A stretch of DNA of 58,685 nt from a virus, in IMG/VR virus record IMGVR_UViG_3300027749_004991, positions 1 through 58,685 of that record; one strand, 5' to 3'. Under the pieces are notes generated by a model, which worked only from the letters and a program-made list of their open reading frames with translations, made no database searches and was not told the origin of the DNA. Below, piece after piece: positions 41,366 to 49,523 of this stretch. Made by a program: the position numbers and the translations under genes. How positions within the stretch are numbered: position 1 is the first letter of the stretch; each line of letters starts with the position of its first letter.

Positions 41366-41845
41366 TTAATGGCAAGCAGAGCAACCCCCACACTTGCATC
41401 CCATCGCTGCATGTACACAGAAATCATCCGTATCTTCATAACCAGTATCAAACATGTCTACTTCTGGCTCGTGATCTTCACATCCACACTCATGTTCTGA
41501 TTCTGAACTAAGATAGTCGTATACTGATGAAATATAATCAGCAGCTTTAGTAATCTTTGCTGCTACCCAACCTTCAAGGGAAGGCATCTGCTCAATAATT
41601 TCCTCTAACTTGGCGGCATATTTAGCAAGTTTAAGTAGGTCGGTATGAGCCATGCTCACTTCACCTTCGTCGTGTTGTTCTATGTGATCCTCATCAGGTA
41701 TTTTGCTTGTAGTAGCACCTGGCATGTCCATTGTTACAATAACAGGAACACCTGACATACCACCAGATAAAAGATTTTCTTTTAATTTCTGTCGAGTATT
41801 ACTATATGCCTTTTCAAGCATCATTCTATCTTTTGAAGTATACAT
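41366..41845 (-). CDS. Unknown protein with Cys-rich tail, possible internal protein
   Basis: A 159-residue acidic protein. The N-terminal helix contains L-x-E sites (MLEKAYSN, LKENLLSGG). A helical middle (LEGWVAAKITKAADYISSVY) follows. The last 40 residues have clustered Cys/His (ECGCEDHE, then CVHAAMGCKCGGCSACH), likely zinc-binding. A perfect late promoter sits five bases upstream. Function unknown; the tail is unusual among T4-like proteins I can recall. Confidence 0.6.
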   Translation of the reverse strand: MYTSKDRMMLEKAYSNTRQKLKENLLSGGMSGVPVIVTMDMPGATTSKIPDEDHIEQHDEGEVSMAHTDLLKLAKYAAKLEEIIEQMPSLEGWVAAKITKAADYISSVYDYLSSESEHECGCEDHEPEVDMFDTGYEDTDDFCVHAAMGCKCGGCSACH

Positions 41846-41850
41846 GTTAT

Positions 41851-41858
41851 TATTTATA
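41851..41858 (-). promoter_or_regulatory. Late promoter for 41845 gene and the retropepsin-like gene
   Basis: Perfect TATAAATA on the minus strand, five bases (ATAAC), ATG at 41845. Confidence 0.75.
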
Positions 41859-42396
41859 CTATACCTAAAATTTGCTTAATAGTATTTTTATCAGGTTGTG
41901 ATAAAACTGGAGGTGTAAAATAGTCTATTGCGTTAGGATCTTTACTAGTTATCATCTCACGTGATTTAGTACCACTGATATTGTTACCCTTTATACCTAT
42001 ATTAACAATATTTACATTAGGGTATTTGTCTGGATTCTTAATAAATGAATTAAATCGTGTAATATCTTCATCTTTATCACCAGCACCTACTAAGACCTTA
42101 TCACTAGGATTCGCTTCAACAAAATCATATGTTGATTTAACTGGTGTGATTGGTGCTTTAACAATATCAATAGGTTTAGGTAGATACTTTTTATAGATAG
42201 ACCATATTTGATACGATTGATCCTGAGTAATACCATCACGTGGCGATTTACCTATAAACACAACCCCGCTATCAGCTGTAAGTAGTAAGTCTTTTAACGC
42301 TTCAAAATGTCCATTAGTAGGTGGCTTATATCCGCCTGGAAAAACAGCGATAGTCTTACTTGTTAGTTGTTCGAAAAATAATCTAAAATTAATCAT
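41854..42396 (-). CDS. NMN adenylyltransferase-like nucleotidyltransferase with targeting-like N-terminus
   Basis: A 180-residue protein. After MINFRLFFEQL (F7-F8-E9), the cytidylyltransferase fold begins: TIAVFPGGYKPPTNGHFEAL with T27-N28-G29-H30 as the (H/T)-x-G-H motif, and GNNISGTKSREMI as the ISxTxxR-like motif. This is the nicotinamide-nucleotide or pantetheine-phosphate adenylyltransferase group. The substrate cannot be fixed. It overlaps the ligase-like gene by four bases. Confidence 0.75.
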   Translation of the reverse strand: MINFRLFFEQLTSKTIAVFPGGYKPPTNGHFEALKDLLLTADSGVVFIGKSPRDGITQDQSYQIWSIYKKYLPKPIDIVKAPITPVKSTYDFVEANPSDKVLVGAGDKDEDITRFNSFIKNPDKYPNVNIVNIGIKGNNISGTKSREMITSKDPNAIDYFTPPVLSQPDKNTIKQILGIV

Positions 42397-44090
42397 ATAC
42401 GTCCTTTGTTTTTATGGAAAGAAGGTGATATTACTTTAAAGACAAGATCACTTTTTGGACCTTTAAGCTTAATAACTATACCTTCAAACTCACCTAACTT
42501 TCCTGCTAACGCTCTTAACTGTCTGAGTATTGTGTTATGCATGTGCTTTTGATATGGCAGTAGAATGCGATTGAGATGAGCTCTCATTTCACGCTTAGCA
42601 GTTACATCTTCTCTTTTTCTTGAATCACTATAAAGTACTGCTTCATAGTTAGGGTATTGAGATGTGAATGTGTTAATTTCCTGTGTAGCAGCATTTACCA
42701 CATCGCCTAAGTAGATAGGATCAAAGACATTAATATCTAACGGTAAGAACTTAACAGTCTCGTTAGATAAGTCTGTCAGGCTTTTAATTATATCATACTT
42801 AATACTCTCTGTTAACTCAACTCCATTAAAGTCTGTAACATTAATAATTGGGAAAGTTGACCATGTACCTAATTTATCTTTTTCATAATTTGTTGCAACG
42901 AAATAAACAAGATTTGAATTATCTTCACGAGTCAAAGCGAAAGGTGAATACAACCATTCAGCTTGCACTCTAATACCGTCTATATCAAGATCTTTTTTAT
43001 ATCTTAACAGTGTCTTGTATATAAGATTCTTAATTTTTAGAAAGCTATCTTCGAAAGCTTTTTTAGTTGGCTCATGTTTAATTTTACCTGTAAAGTCACC
43101 ATCTGATACAACACCTGAATAGCTTCCTTGGAGGAAGTATTTATTTTTAGGAGTTATACCAAATCTAACAGCCATACCGTCTGCTTTTTCAGATACGGTT
43201 GAATTACCAGGCTGTATAGTATCGTCAGTAGTACCTAAGATTTCTAAAAACTCTTTAAACTGCTCGAATGGCATTGAGTATTGATCCGGCTTGTACTCAG
43301 AATATAAATGTTGTACACCCACTCTTTGACCAGAAGTAGTTGTGCTTTCAGTTACAGTCTTATATATGTAAGCATTTAGATCAACACCATCCTTAGCACA
43401 TGTTTGTATAGCATCAGATAACATACCTGATACAATTTGAGGATCTTTATACTTCTTAAGTAAAAAATCTATAATTGCAGGTATAGATGAGACGTTACGC
43501 TCTTTAGCAGATTCACTACCAAGGAGGATTTGAGCAACTCTTGTTGGATTTTTATCTTTAATTACGGCTTGAGTTTCACGATCAGTTAAGCCCTTATAAC
43601 CACTCCATCTAAGGTTAATATTCTTAGCTAGATTTGAAAGTACAACCTTGTGATGCATTCCCTTTAAAGGAGCTACTTCATTATTACACAATGCAAATTG
43701 AGCAAACTTTATATCATCAACAAACATAAAGTCTGTTTGTACGAACTCAGAATCTTTATTAACGATAGGTGTTCTAAAATGAACACTTATACCTGTCTTC
43801 TTAATATAGTCAGCTGGCTTAAAATTACGCTCTTCACACCAGGCAGTTAACTTTTGAGCTAACTGCTCTTTACTCATTTTTAACTGATTGATAGCAATAT
43901 CAAGGTCACCAGAAGATTCTTTTTTACCAGTACTACCTAGCAAATTTTTCATCAAGTTTATACCAACTATACCTGATAAAAAGTTTACCGTTGGTTCAAT
44001 ATCTTGTAGAAAAATGCGTTGTGTTGGTGCATTTTTAAATACATTACCGCCCTCAGTAAGGAGTTCGAAGAATCGTTTAAAATTAATCAT
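42393..44090 (-). CDS. Fusion of polymerase-beta-type nucleotidyltransferase and ligase-like domain
   Basis: A 565-residue protein. The N-terminus (MINFKRFFELLTEGG) has F-F-E and L-T-E sites. The first domain (about 25-130) has the G-S/D-x-D/D signature of pol-beta nucleotidyltransferases (G52-S53, D62, D64, D120). The second (about 290-565) has ligase motif I K302-A-D-G305, later IRVQAEWLY, then EFEGIVIKLKG and LVFKVISPSF as motifs IV and V. It may modify and seal nucleic acid ends. Overlaps neighbours on both sides. Confidence 0.65.
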   Translation of the reverse strand: MINFKRFFELLTEGGNVFKNAPTQRIFLQDIEPTVNFLSGIVGINLMKNLLGSTGKKESSGDLDIAINQLKMSKEQLAQKLTAWCEERNFKPADYIKKTGISVHFRTPIVNKDSEFVQTDFMFVDDIKFAQFALCNNEVAPLKGMHHKVVLSNLAKNINLRWSGYKGLTDRETQAVIKDKNPTRVAQILLGSESAKERNVSSIPAIIDFLLKKYKDPQIVSGMLSDAIQTCAKDGVDLNAYIYKTVTESTTTSGQRVGVQHLYSEYKPDQYSMPFEQFKEFLEILGTTDDTIQPGNSTVSEKADGMAVRFGITPKNKYFLQGSYSGVVSDGDFTGKIKHEPTKKAFEDSFLKIKNLIYKTLLRYKKDLDIDGIRVQAEWLYSPFALTREDNSNLVYFVATNYEKDKLGTWSTFPIINVTDFNGVELTESIKYDIIKSLTDLSNETVKFLPLDINVFDPIYLGDVVNAATQEINTFTSQYPNYEAVLYSDSRKREDVTAKREMRAHLNRILLPYQKHMHNTILRQLRALAGKLGEFEGIVIKLKGPKSDLVFKVISPSFHKNKGRI

Positions 44091-45339
44091 TTTGTGATAA
44101 TAGATCTGTGAGTTCGTTTTCTGTTCTAGCTAATTTAGATACACTTGCTTTCGCTGCTTTCTCTTCAGAAGCAGAAGAACCTCTCACAAGGTTAATTTGG
44201 TTAGGTGTTAAACCACCGCTAGCGTTTCTAATATCAAAACTGTAATTACCTTTATCAGTTTTGATCATAATAGATATGTGCTTACGAGACATTCTCTCGT
44301 TATTATAATATGGATACTTAACAGCTACACTCTCTATGTCACCAATGAAGTCGTATAACTTATCTTTGTCTGATAAGTCGGCAACTTCTAGATCGTTTTT
44401 CGTATTCTTACGCTTTACGTAGATGTAACCGTAATCGAATGCTGATCCTATAAAATCTAACAGCTCGTCAAAATCTGCTTCATTAGTAGTGTTATAAACT
44501 TCAGCTTGCTCATCGGAAGATGGTTGTTTGTTAATATAATCTACAAGACCGTCTATCACAAGATCAATGTTTACACCTGCAGCGTCAAATAGTTTCTTAC
44601 CGATTTTATCACGTTCTTTATTAACAAAATCAATATTTTTACCATCAACATCGAACATACCTGCAGCACCTGAATTACCTACAGTCTTACCACCAATATC
44701 TTTTAGAGAGATATAAAACTTTTTACCATCTTCATCGATTAGAGTTATATCTGCAATATCTGATCCTTTATCTTTTGGACCCTTATCAGAAAGAGGTCGT
44801 TTAACACGGCGATTAAAAGATGTCTCTTTATTTATTTTTACAAATGTAGTATCAAGTGCATCTTCGATACTTCTTAGAAAATTAGGTTTGTCATTCTCTT
44901 CCGGATTTTCAAAATATTTATCTAGCATTTTAAGTATATCTCTTTCATAAGACATACCTTTATTACTAAATGAGCCTCCTGCTAGGGTAATAATAAATTC
45001 ATTACCCGTATTGTCATTCACTCTGTAAGAAGTAAATTTTGAAGAAGGTGAATCTGGATCACCTTTATTAATCTCACCTACAACAACTAAGTCAATATCT
45101 TTTAGTGTGTCTAAAAATTCTTGTTTAAATGCTACTTTATCTTCTACCTTTATAGCTGGAGCAACACGAATAGCGCCTCTCTTGTCTGAACCTAGTTTAA
45201 TATTCGGATTTGCATCTACGATTGCCTGTTTGACTGCTGCTTTGTTTTTATATTCACGTACAAGTAGACGCTGCATAGGAACATGTCCTATGTTTTGTAC
45301 ATTGCTTTCGTATATTTTGCTGAGAGTTTGATTAAGCAT
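44083..45339 (-). CDS. Nuclease-like protein with targeting-like N-terminus
   Basis: A 418-residue protein starting MLNQTLSKIYESNVQNIGH; I9-Y10-E11 fits the cleavage pattern. A possible PD-(D/E)XK core is GMSYERDILKML (E), GSDIADITLIDEDGKKFYIS and LKD, with D and S-L-K in the right spacing. The rest is unassigned. It overlaps both neighbours. A packaged nuclease that attacks host DNA, or processes phage DNA on entry, is possible. The fold call is tentative. Confidence 0.5.
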   Translation of the reverse strand: MLNQTLSKIYESNVQNIGHVPMQRLLVREYKNKAAVKQAIVDANPNIKLGSDKRGAIRVAPAIKVEDKVAFKQEFLDTLKDIDLVVVGEINKGDPDSPSSKFTSYRVNDNTGNEFIITLAGGSFSNKGMSYERDILKMLDKYFENPEENDKPNFLRSIEDALDTTFVKINKETSFNRRVKRPLSDKGPKDKGSDIADITLIDEDGKKFYISLKDIGGKTVGNSGAAGMFDVDGKNIDFVNKERDKIGKKLFDAAGVNIDLVIDGLVDYINKQPSSDEQAEVYNTTNEADFDELLDFIGSAFDYGYIYVKRKNTKNDLEVADLSDKDKLYDFIGDIESVAVKYPYYNNERMSRKHISIMIKTDKGNYSFDIRNASGGLTPNQINLVRGSSASEEKAAKASVSKLARTENELTDLLSQND

Positions 45340-46039
45340 TACTTAGAGTATCTCGGACTTCTTGATCTTCGAGGGATTGGGAAAGAATGCTCTGAATTGC
45401 ATCGACAATCTTTTCAGGGTCAGACTCACCAAATTCTCTTACTACAGGTTTAATAATCATAAGTTCTTCTTCTGAAGGAGTGTGCCTAAGTGATTTTAGT
45501 ATAAGTTCCTTATACAGAGGGAAAATTTCTGCTAGACTTAGATTATCAGTACCGCTTTTTTGAGGCTGAGTAGCTTTAGGATCAGTATCAGTTGAAGCTG
45601 CTGGTTCATTGGCTTGAGGTTCTGTTGCATCAGCAGGTTGCTCTAAAAACATATAACAACGACGAATAGTTTCTACAGTTTTTGACTCAACCTTCAAACT
45701 ATTATCGAGACTTATTATTTTTTTTACTTGATCTACAATCTTAGCAACCGGTACATTGACCATCTTTCTAATATTCTCAATGGAATTAAAAATATATTGT
45801 TGCTTATTACGATCGAATAACTTTGGATTGAAAATGAAAGCATTAGTTAAGATCTTAATAACGTATTTTTCATTTTCATCTAGATCTGAGCTAGGTTCAG
45901 GTGTTGGTCCTAAAGCGGGTGTAGCAGGCTCTATAGGAGCCTCGTTACTCTGAGGAGCTTGATCTTCTTGCTGCGCAGGGGGTGTTTGCTCATTAAACAA
46001 ACTTAAATATTTGTTGAATAAATTTGTTGTCTTGTTCAT
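45332..46039 (-). CDS. Unknown protein, low-complexity linkers, possible internal protein
   Basis: A 235-residue acidic protein. The N-terminus LSLFNEQTPP (F15-N16-E17) fits the cleavage pattern and is followed by a Q/P/E/A-rich linker (residues about 18-55), a helical domain (ENEKYVIKILTNAFIF), a second A/T/P/Q linker (about 133-160) and a second helical domain. Two small domains on flexible linkers could be a packaged effector or scaffold. No family recognised. Overlaps both neighbours. Confidence 0.6.
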   Translation of the reverse strand: MNKTTNLFNKYLSLFNEQTPPAQQEDQAPQSNEAPIEPATPALGPTPEPSSDLDENEKYVIKILTNAFIFNPKLFDRNKQQYIFNSIENIRKMVNVPVAKIVDQVKKIISLDNSLKVESKTVETIRRCYMFLEQPADATEPQANEPAASTDTDPKATQPQKSGTDNLSLAEIFPLYKELILKSLRHTPSEEELMIIKPVVREFGESDPEKIVDAIQSILSQSLEDQEVRDTLSNA

Positions 46040-46491
46040 TGTATGTTAGGCGTTATTGTTGCAGTATTTTGAGAGGCTTCAATAGCATCACTAAGTGCGT
46101 CAGTAATTTTTTGGTATACTGGTATTGCTTTCTTTACTACTGCCTCTCTTTTTTTAACTGCTTGATTTGCTTTTTGAGCTGATGTAGCACCTAATATACC
46201 AGAGAATGGGCCTTTATATAAAGCTTTTGCAGCCATTGCCTCCACACCTTTATCTAAATTATATGTAGGGTTAAATGATGGACCTTGTTCATTTAAAGTA
46301 TCGATGTCTCTAACATCTAGAGTAATGTCATTACCATCAACACTAACTGTAAAGGTATTATGATCGATGATTTTAACATCAATACCGGGTAGCTTATCTA
46401 GTAGTTCAACAAGCTTTGATACCATCATACGCTTACTCTCATTATGAGGTGATGGATTATTTTGCTCTATAATTTTGAGAAATTTACTCAT
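46036..46491 (-). CDS. Unknown protein with targeting-like N-terminus, first of an operon
   Basis: A 151-residue protein beginning MSKFLKIIEQNN (I7-I8-E9). A beta-rich segment (VKIIDHNTFTVSVDGNDITL) is followed by an Ala/Lys-rich helix pair. It starts an operon of five overlapping genes reaching 41854, driven by a late-type promoter five bases upstream. Function unknown. Confidence 0.6.
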   Translation of the reverse strand: MSKFLKIIEQNNPSPHNESKRMMVSKLVELLDKLPGIDVKIIDHNTFTVSVDGNDITLDVRDIDTLNEQGPSFNPTYNLDKGVEAMAAKALYKGPFSGILGATSAQKANQAVKKREAVVKKAIPVYQKITDALSDAIEASQNTATITPNIQ

Positions 46492-46496
46492 ACGTA

Positions 46497-46504
46497 TATT
46501 TATC
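46497..46504 (-). promoter_or_regulatory. Late promoter for the internal-protein operon
   Basis: GATAAATA on the minus strand, five bases (TACGT), ATG at 46491. One mismatch to consensus. Confidence 0.6.
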
Positions 46505-47042
46505 TTGATACAATCATTTTGTTGTAAGTATCCTGAAAATACGTATTCATCAAGAACGACAAACCATTTGTCTTTAAGAAGTTTAACAGCTTATTGTATT
46601 TTGACTTTGATATAGTTTTAGTAAACGAAATTTTACTATATGTTTTAGTAAAAAGATAAATACAATCACCATCTCTGTTAATAAGCTTATCAGCATACAT
46701 ATCAAACGACATATCATTAATAATGTATTTAACTGATAGTATATCAATAACCTGCACAAACAATTGAATATAATCTTGTTTTGTGTTGTTTGATAATAAC
46801 CAAGTATTTTGATTAATATACAGTAGTACTTTTTCAGATGTACCTAGTGACTTAATGCGATTACATACCTCAAGTACCAAATAATTTATAAAAATTCGAC
46901 GGCAATTGACGTTAGTAATTGGATCAAAATCTAAACTATATTCTATACACTTTAACTGAGAGGTTTTAACTACATCTCTTATTATAACATCGAAATTTAA
47001 AAGACGTACATCATGTGTCGGTATTTTTAGATCGATTTGCAT
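46500..47042 (-). CDS. Protein of unknown function
   Basis: A 180-residue protein (MQIDLKIPTHDVRLLNFDVI) rich in I, N, Y and K. No domain recognised. The N-terminus lacks the targeting-like pattern of its neighbours. It overlaps the GIY-YIG-like gene by 32 bases, so it is translated from the same late transcript that starts at 47660. Confidence 0.6.
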   Translation of the reverse strand: MQIDLKIPTHDVRLLNFDVIIRDVVKTSQLKCIEYSLDFDPITNVNCRRIFINYLVLEVCNRIKSLGTSEKVLLYINQNTWLLSNNTKQDYIQLFVQVIDILSVKYIINDMSFDMYADKLINRDGDCIYLFTKTYSKISFTKTISKSKYNKLLNFLKTNGLSFLMNTYFQDTYNKMIVSR

Positions 47043-47442
47043 TTTTAGGACGGCCTACTCTTAAATTAATAATCCCATTATAGAAGCCTTCCTTTAGAAG
47101 AACTTCTTCTTCAAATTGAATTTTAGCTTCTTCATATGCAAGTGCAAATTTTGAATCGCAAAACTTTATAATTTCAAATACAAAATTTTCCTTACCTAAT
47201 TTGATAATATCCTTGTTGAGTTCTTTTGATGATGAAGTATATTCTCTCCAATCTGTTTCAGATACTTCACAACGTTTATTTTTCTTGCCTTTTAAAGGTG
47301 ATCTCTTTTTAATAAAGAGACATTGTTTTTTACCAATATATTGTTTATTAGTTGGTTTACAGGTAATGCGATAAATGAAGCCAAAAGGTATCACATCGTC
47401 TGTAATTTCTATTTTAGATACCCAATGTCCTAAATCAATCAT
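47011..47442 (-). CDS. GIY-YIG-type nuclease
   Basis: A 143-residue protein. FGFIYRITCKPTNKQYIGKK (about 20-39) is a GIY-YIG core of the Y-R-I-T/Y-I-G-K form, with DWREYTSSSKELNKDI as the following conserved helix and a glutamate near residue 110 as a candidate catalytic acid. It has no extra DNA-binding module, unlike the 9429 gene, and sits in a coupled operon, which suggests a phage maintenance role, not homing. The role is unknown. Confidence 0.75.
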   Translation of the reverse strand: MIDLGHWVSKIEITDDVIPFGFIYRITCKPTNKQYIGKKQCLFIKKRSPLKGKKNKRCEVSETDWREYTSSSKELNKDIIKLGKENFVFEIIKFCDSKFALAYEEAKIQFEEEVLLKEGFYNGIINLRVGRPKNANRSKNTDT

Positions 47443-47660
47443 ATATTTTTACGTTTACGTCTTTTTTTATTACGCTTGGTATTTACTCTACCATTGCGTG
47501 AAATGACAGCACCACCTTTAGGAATTCTTGCATCACCGGGTGCATAAAAATCAGATCCGGATATTGAATCTGGTGAAAACCCTCCTGCTGATCCACCCAT
47601 AGCACCTGCTACAGTCATGTTTTCATAAAATTGTTTGAAAGTTACAGTTGATTTAGTCAT
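47439..47660 (-). CDS. Small basic protein with targeting-like N-terminus
   Basis: A 73-residue protein: MTKSTVTFKQFYENMTVAGA with F11-Y12-E13, a Gly/Ser-rich middle, and an extremely basic tail (NTKRNKKRRKRKNI). This resembles T4 internal head proteins, small and basic with a removable leader, and suggests DNA binding inside the capsid. A perfect late octamer is six bases upstream, overlapping the divergent uvsY promoter. Confidence 0.6.
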   Translation of the reverse strand: MTKSTVTFKQFYENMTVAGAMGGSAGGFSPDSISGSDFYAPGDARIPKGGAVISRNGRVNTKRNKKRRKRKNI

Positions 47661-47676
47661 TAAAAGTATTTATATT
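47648..47676 (+). promoter_or_regulatory. Sigma70-like promoter for uvsY
   Basis: TTGATT (47648-47653), 17-base spacer, TATATT (47671-47676), six bases, GTG at 47683. Fixes the unusual GTG start. Confidence 0.6.
47667..47674 (-). promoter_or_regulatory. Late promoter for 47660 operon
   Basis: Perfect TATAAATA on the minus strand, six bases, ATG at 47660. It overlaps the uvsY -10 box on the other strand. Confidence 0.7.
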
Positions 47677-47682
47677 AAATAT

Positions 47683-48078
47683 GTGGATTTGTTAAAACGA
47701 TACAAAGATGAAATTAGTAAAGATTTAGTTGTAGATGATTTCAATATTAAAGATGTACAACAGAAACTACCATCACGTAAACATTTCTGGGTTGCTAGGT
47801 TAATTGATGCTAGAATTGAGTTAGCTCAGTTACAGAAACGTAAAAAGAAATTAAAGATTCTACTATCTCAAAAAATAGCTAATGATTCTATGGTAAGTCT
47901 ATCTCAATCTGTTATACAAAATGCTGTAGAAAATAGTGATGAGATGGATAAACTTAATGATAGTATTAAGGAATATGAATATATAATTGAGTATCTAGAA
48001 AAGATCGAAAAAATTATGAGTACCATGCACTGGGAAATTAAAAATATCGTCGAAATTCAGAAACTCGAGCAACTATGA
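47683..48078 (+). CDS. uvsY: Recombination mediator (UvsY-like)
   Basis: A 131-residue helical protein from GTG at 47683 (an in-frame TTG at 47635 is excluded because it lies upstream of the promoter). KDVQQKLPSRKHFWVARLID and ARIELAQLQKRKKKLKILLS, then long helices to the end, fit UvsY, which loads UvsX on single-stranded DNA covered by gp32. Immediate coupling to uvsW (ATG overlaps the stop) is as in T4 relatives. Sequence identity alone is low; neighbour and architecture support it. Confidence 0.75.
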   Translation: MDLLKRYKDEISKDLVVDDFNIKDVQQKLPSRKHFWVARLIDARIELAQLQKRKKKLKILLSQKIANDSMVSLSQSVIQNAVENSDEMDKLNDSIKEYEYIIEYLEKIEKIMSTMHWEIKNIVEIQKLEQL

Positions 48079-49523
48079 TAACTATTTCAGTAAATAAAAC
48101 AAAAACTAAACTGCAAATTAAGTGTTCTGATGCAGATTTCTTTAGTGAAATGCGAAAACATTTTAGTGTAAAAAATATTAACGCTTCATTTGTTCGAAAT
48201 AAGTTTAAAGGACGGCGTATGTTTATACCAGATCGTAAATATGTAATTACACCCACTGGTCAATGTGATATAGGTTTATTTTATGAAATTAAAAAATATC
48301 TTATAGACAAACAAATTGTATCTGATGTTAATATAGATATTGAAGTACAAAAGCTATTTGAAACTATTATTGTTGATGATGTCTTCCTTAATTTTACTAA
48401 AACGCTTCGCGATTATCAAGAAGATGTAGTTCGAATAGCACTTGCAACAGGTTGGGGTACATGTGTATTAGGGACGGGCGCTGGTAAAACACTTACTACA
48501 GCAGCTATTATTGAAAATTACTACAGAAAAAGCTCGAACAAAAATACTTTTAAGTGTTTAGTTATTGTTCCTGATTTAGGTCTTGTAACTCAAACATACA
48601 ATGAGTTTTTGGAGTGTGGTATATCATTTACATTGTCACAATGGACTGGCTCTATTGAACCTCAACTTGATGCTAATGTCATAATATGTAATATGGGTGT
48701 GTTGCATGCTCGTATTAATGAGAATGACTGGGTTAAGTATGTTGATTTGCTTATTATTGACGAGGTTCATAAAATGAAACCGGACAATAAAGTAAGTAAA
48801 ATTGTTACAGATATAAAAACTCGTAACCGTTACGGCTTTACTGGTACCCTACCTGAAGATAAGGTTAATCAGTGGTTTATTATTGGTAAATTAGGTCCAG
48901 TTTTGTATGAAAAAAGTAGTTATGAACTACGTTCTGGTAATTATCTTACAGATGTTGAAGTAAAAATTATAGAAATACAGTATAATAAACCAATAATTCC
49001 GAAACTTACTAATAATGCGTATAGAAATGAGTTAGATTACCTGTATAATCATCGGCAACGTAATCTGATTATATCAAAATTGAGTGGAAAAATTCCAAAC
49101 AACACTCTAATACTTGTAAATCACATTTTACATGGTGAAAAATTATTCGAGGTTATGTCAAGCCTTCCTAATAAGCAAGTTTTCTTTATAAGAGGTGAAG
49201 TGTCTGTCGAAGATCGTGATAAAGTTAAAGCAATTATGGAAACTCATGACAATGTTGTGTGTATTGCTATAAGTGCTATATTTTCAACCGGTATTAACAT
49301 TAAGAACATACACAATATTATGTTTGTTGCTGGTGGTAAGTCGTTTATTCGAACTGTACAGTCGATTGGTCGTGGATTACGACTACACAACAATAAGAGT
49401 AAGTTAATAATCTATGACATATGTGACGATCTTAAGTATAGTAAGCAGCATAATATGTCTAGAAGAGAGATTTATGAGAAAGAAAAGATTGCTTTTTCAG
49501 AAAAGCAAGTATTATTAAGTTGA
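48075..49523 (+). CDS. uvsW: Recombination helicase (UvsW-like)
   Basis: A 482-residue superfamily 2 helicase. LRDYQEDVVRIALATGWGTC precedes Walker A GTGAGKTLTTA (about 135), LLIIDEVHKMK is the DEVH box, RYGFTGTLPE is motif III, and VQSIGRGLRLH is motif VI. UvsW branches recombination intermediates and unwinds R-loops, switching replication from origin- to recombination-driven. Directly coupled to uvsY. Confidence 0.9.
   Translation: MITISVNKTKTKLQIKCSDADFFSEMRKHFSVKNINASFVRNKFKGRRMFIPDRKYVITPTGQCDIGLFYEIKKYLIDKQIVSDVNIDIEVQKLFETIIVDDVFLNFTKTLRDYQEDVVRIALATGWGTCVLGTGAGKTLTTAAIIENYYRKSSNKNTFKCLVIVPDLGLVTQTYNEFLECGISFTLSQWTGSIEPQLDANVIICNMGVLHARINENDWVKYVDLLIIDEVHKMKPDNKVSKIVTDIKTRNRYGFTGTLPEDKVNQWFIIGKLGPVLYEKSSYELRSGNYLTDVEVKIIEIQYNKPIIPKLTNNAYRNELDYLYNHRQRNLIISKLSGKIPNNTLILVNHILHGEKLFEVMSSLPNKQVFFIRGEVSVEDRDKVKAIMETHDNVVCIAISAIFSTGINIKNIHNIMFVAGGKSFIRTVQSIGRGLRLHNNKSKLIIYDICDDLKYSKQHNMSRREIYEKEKIAFSEKQVLLS

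Noticed and set aside
47635-47682. Upstream TTG start for uvsY
   Set aside because: The extension translates the promoter region; GTG at 47683 fits the promoter spacing.
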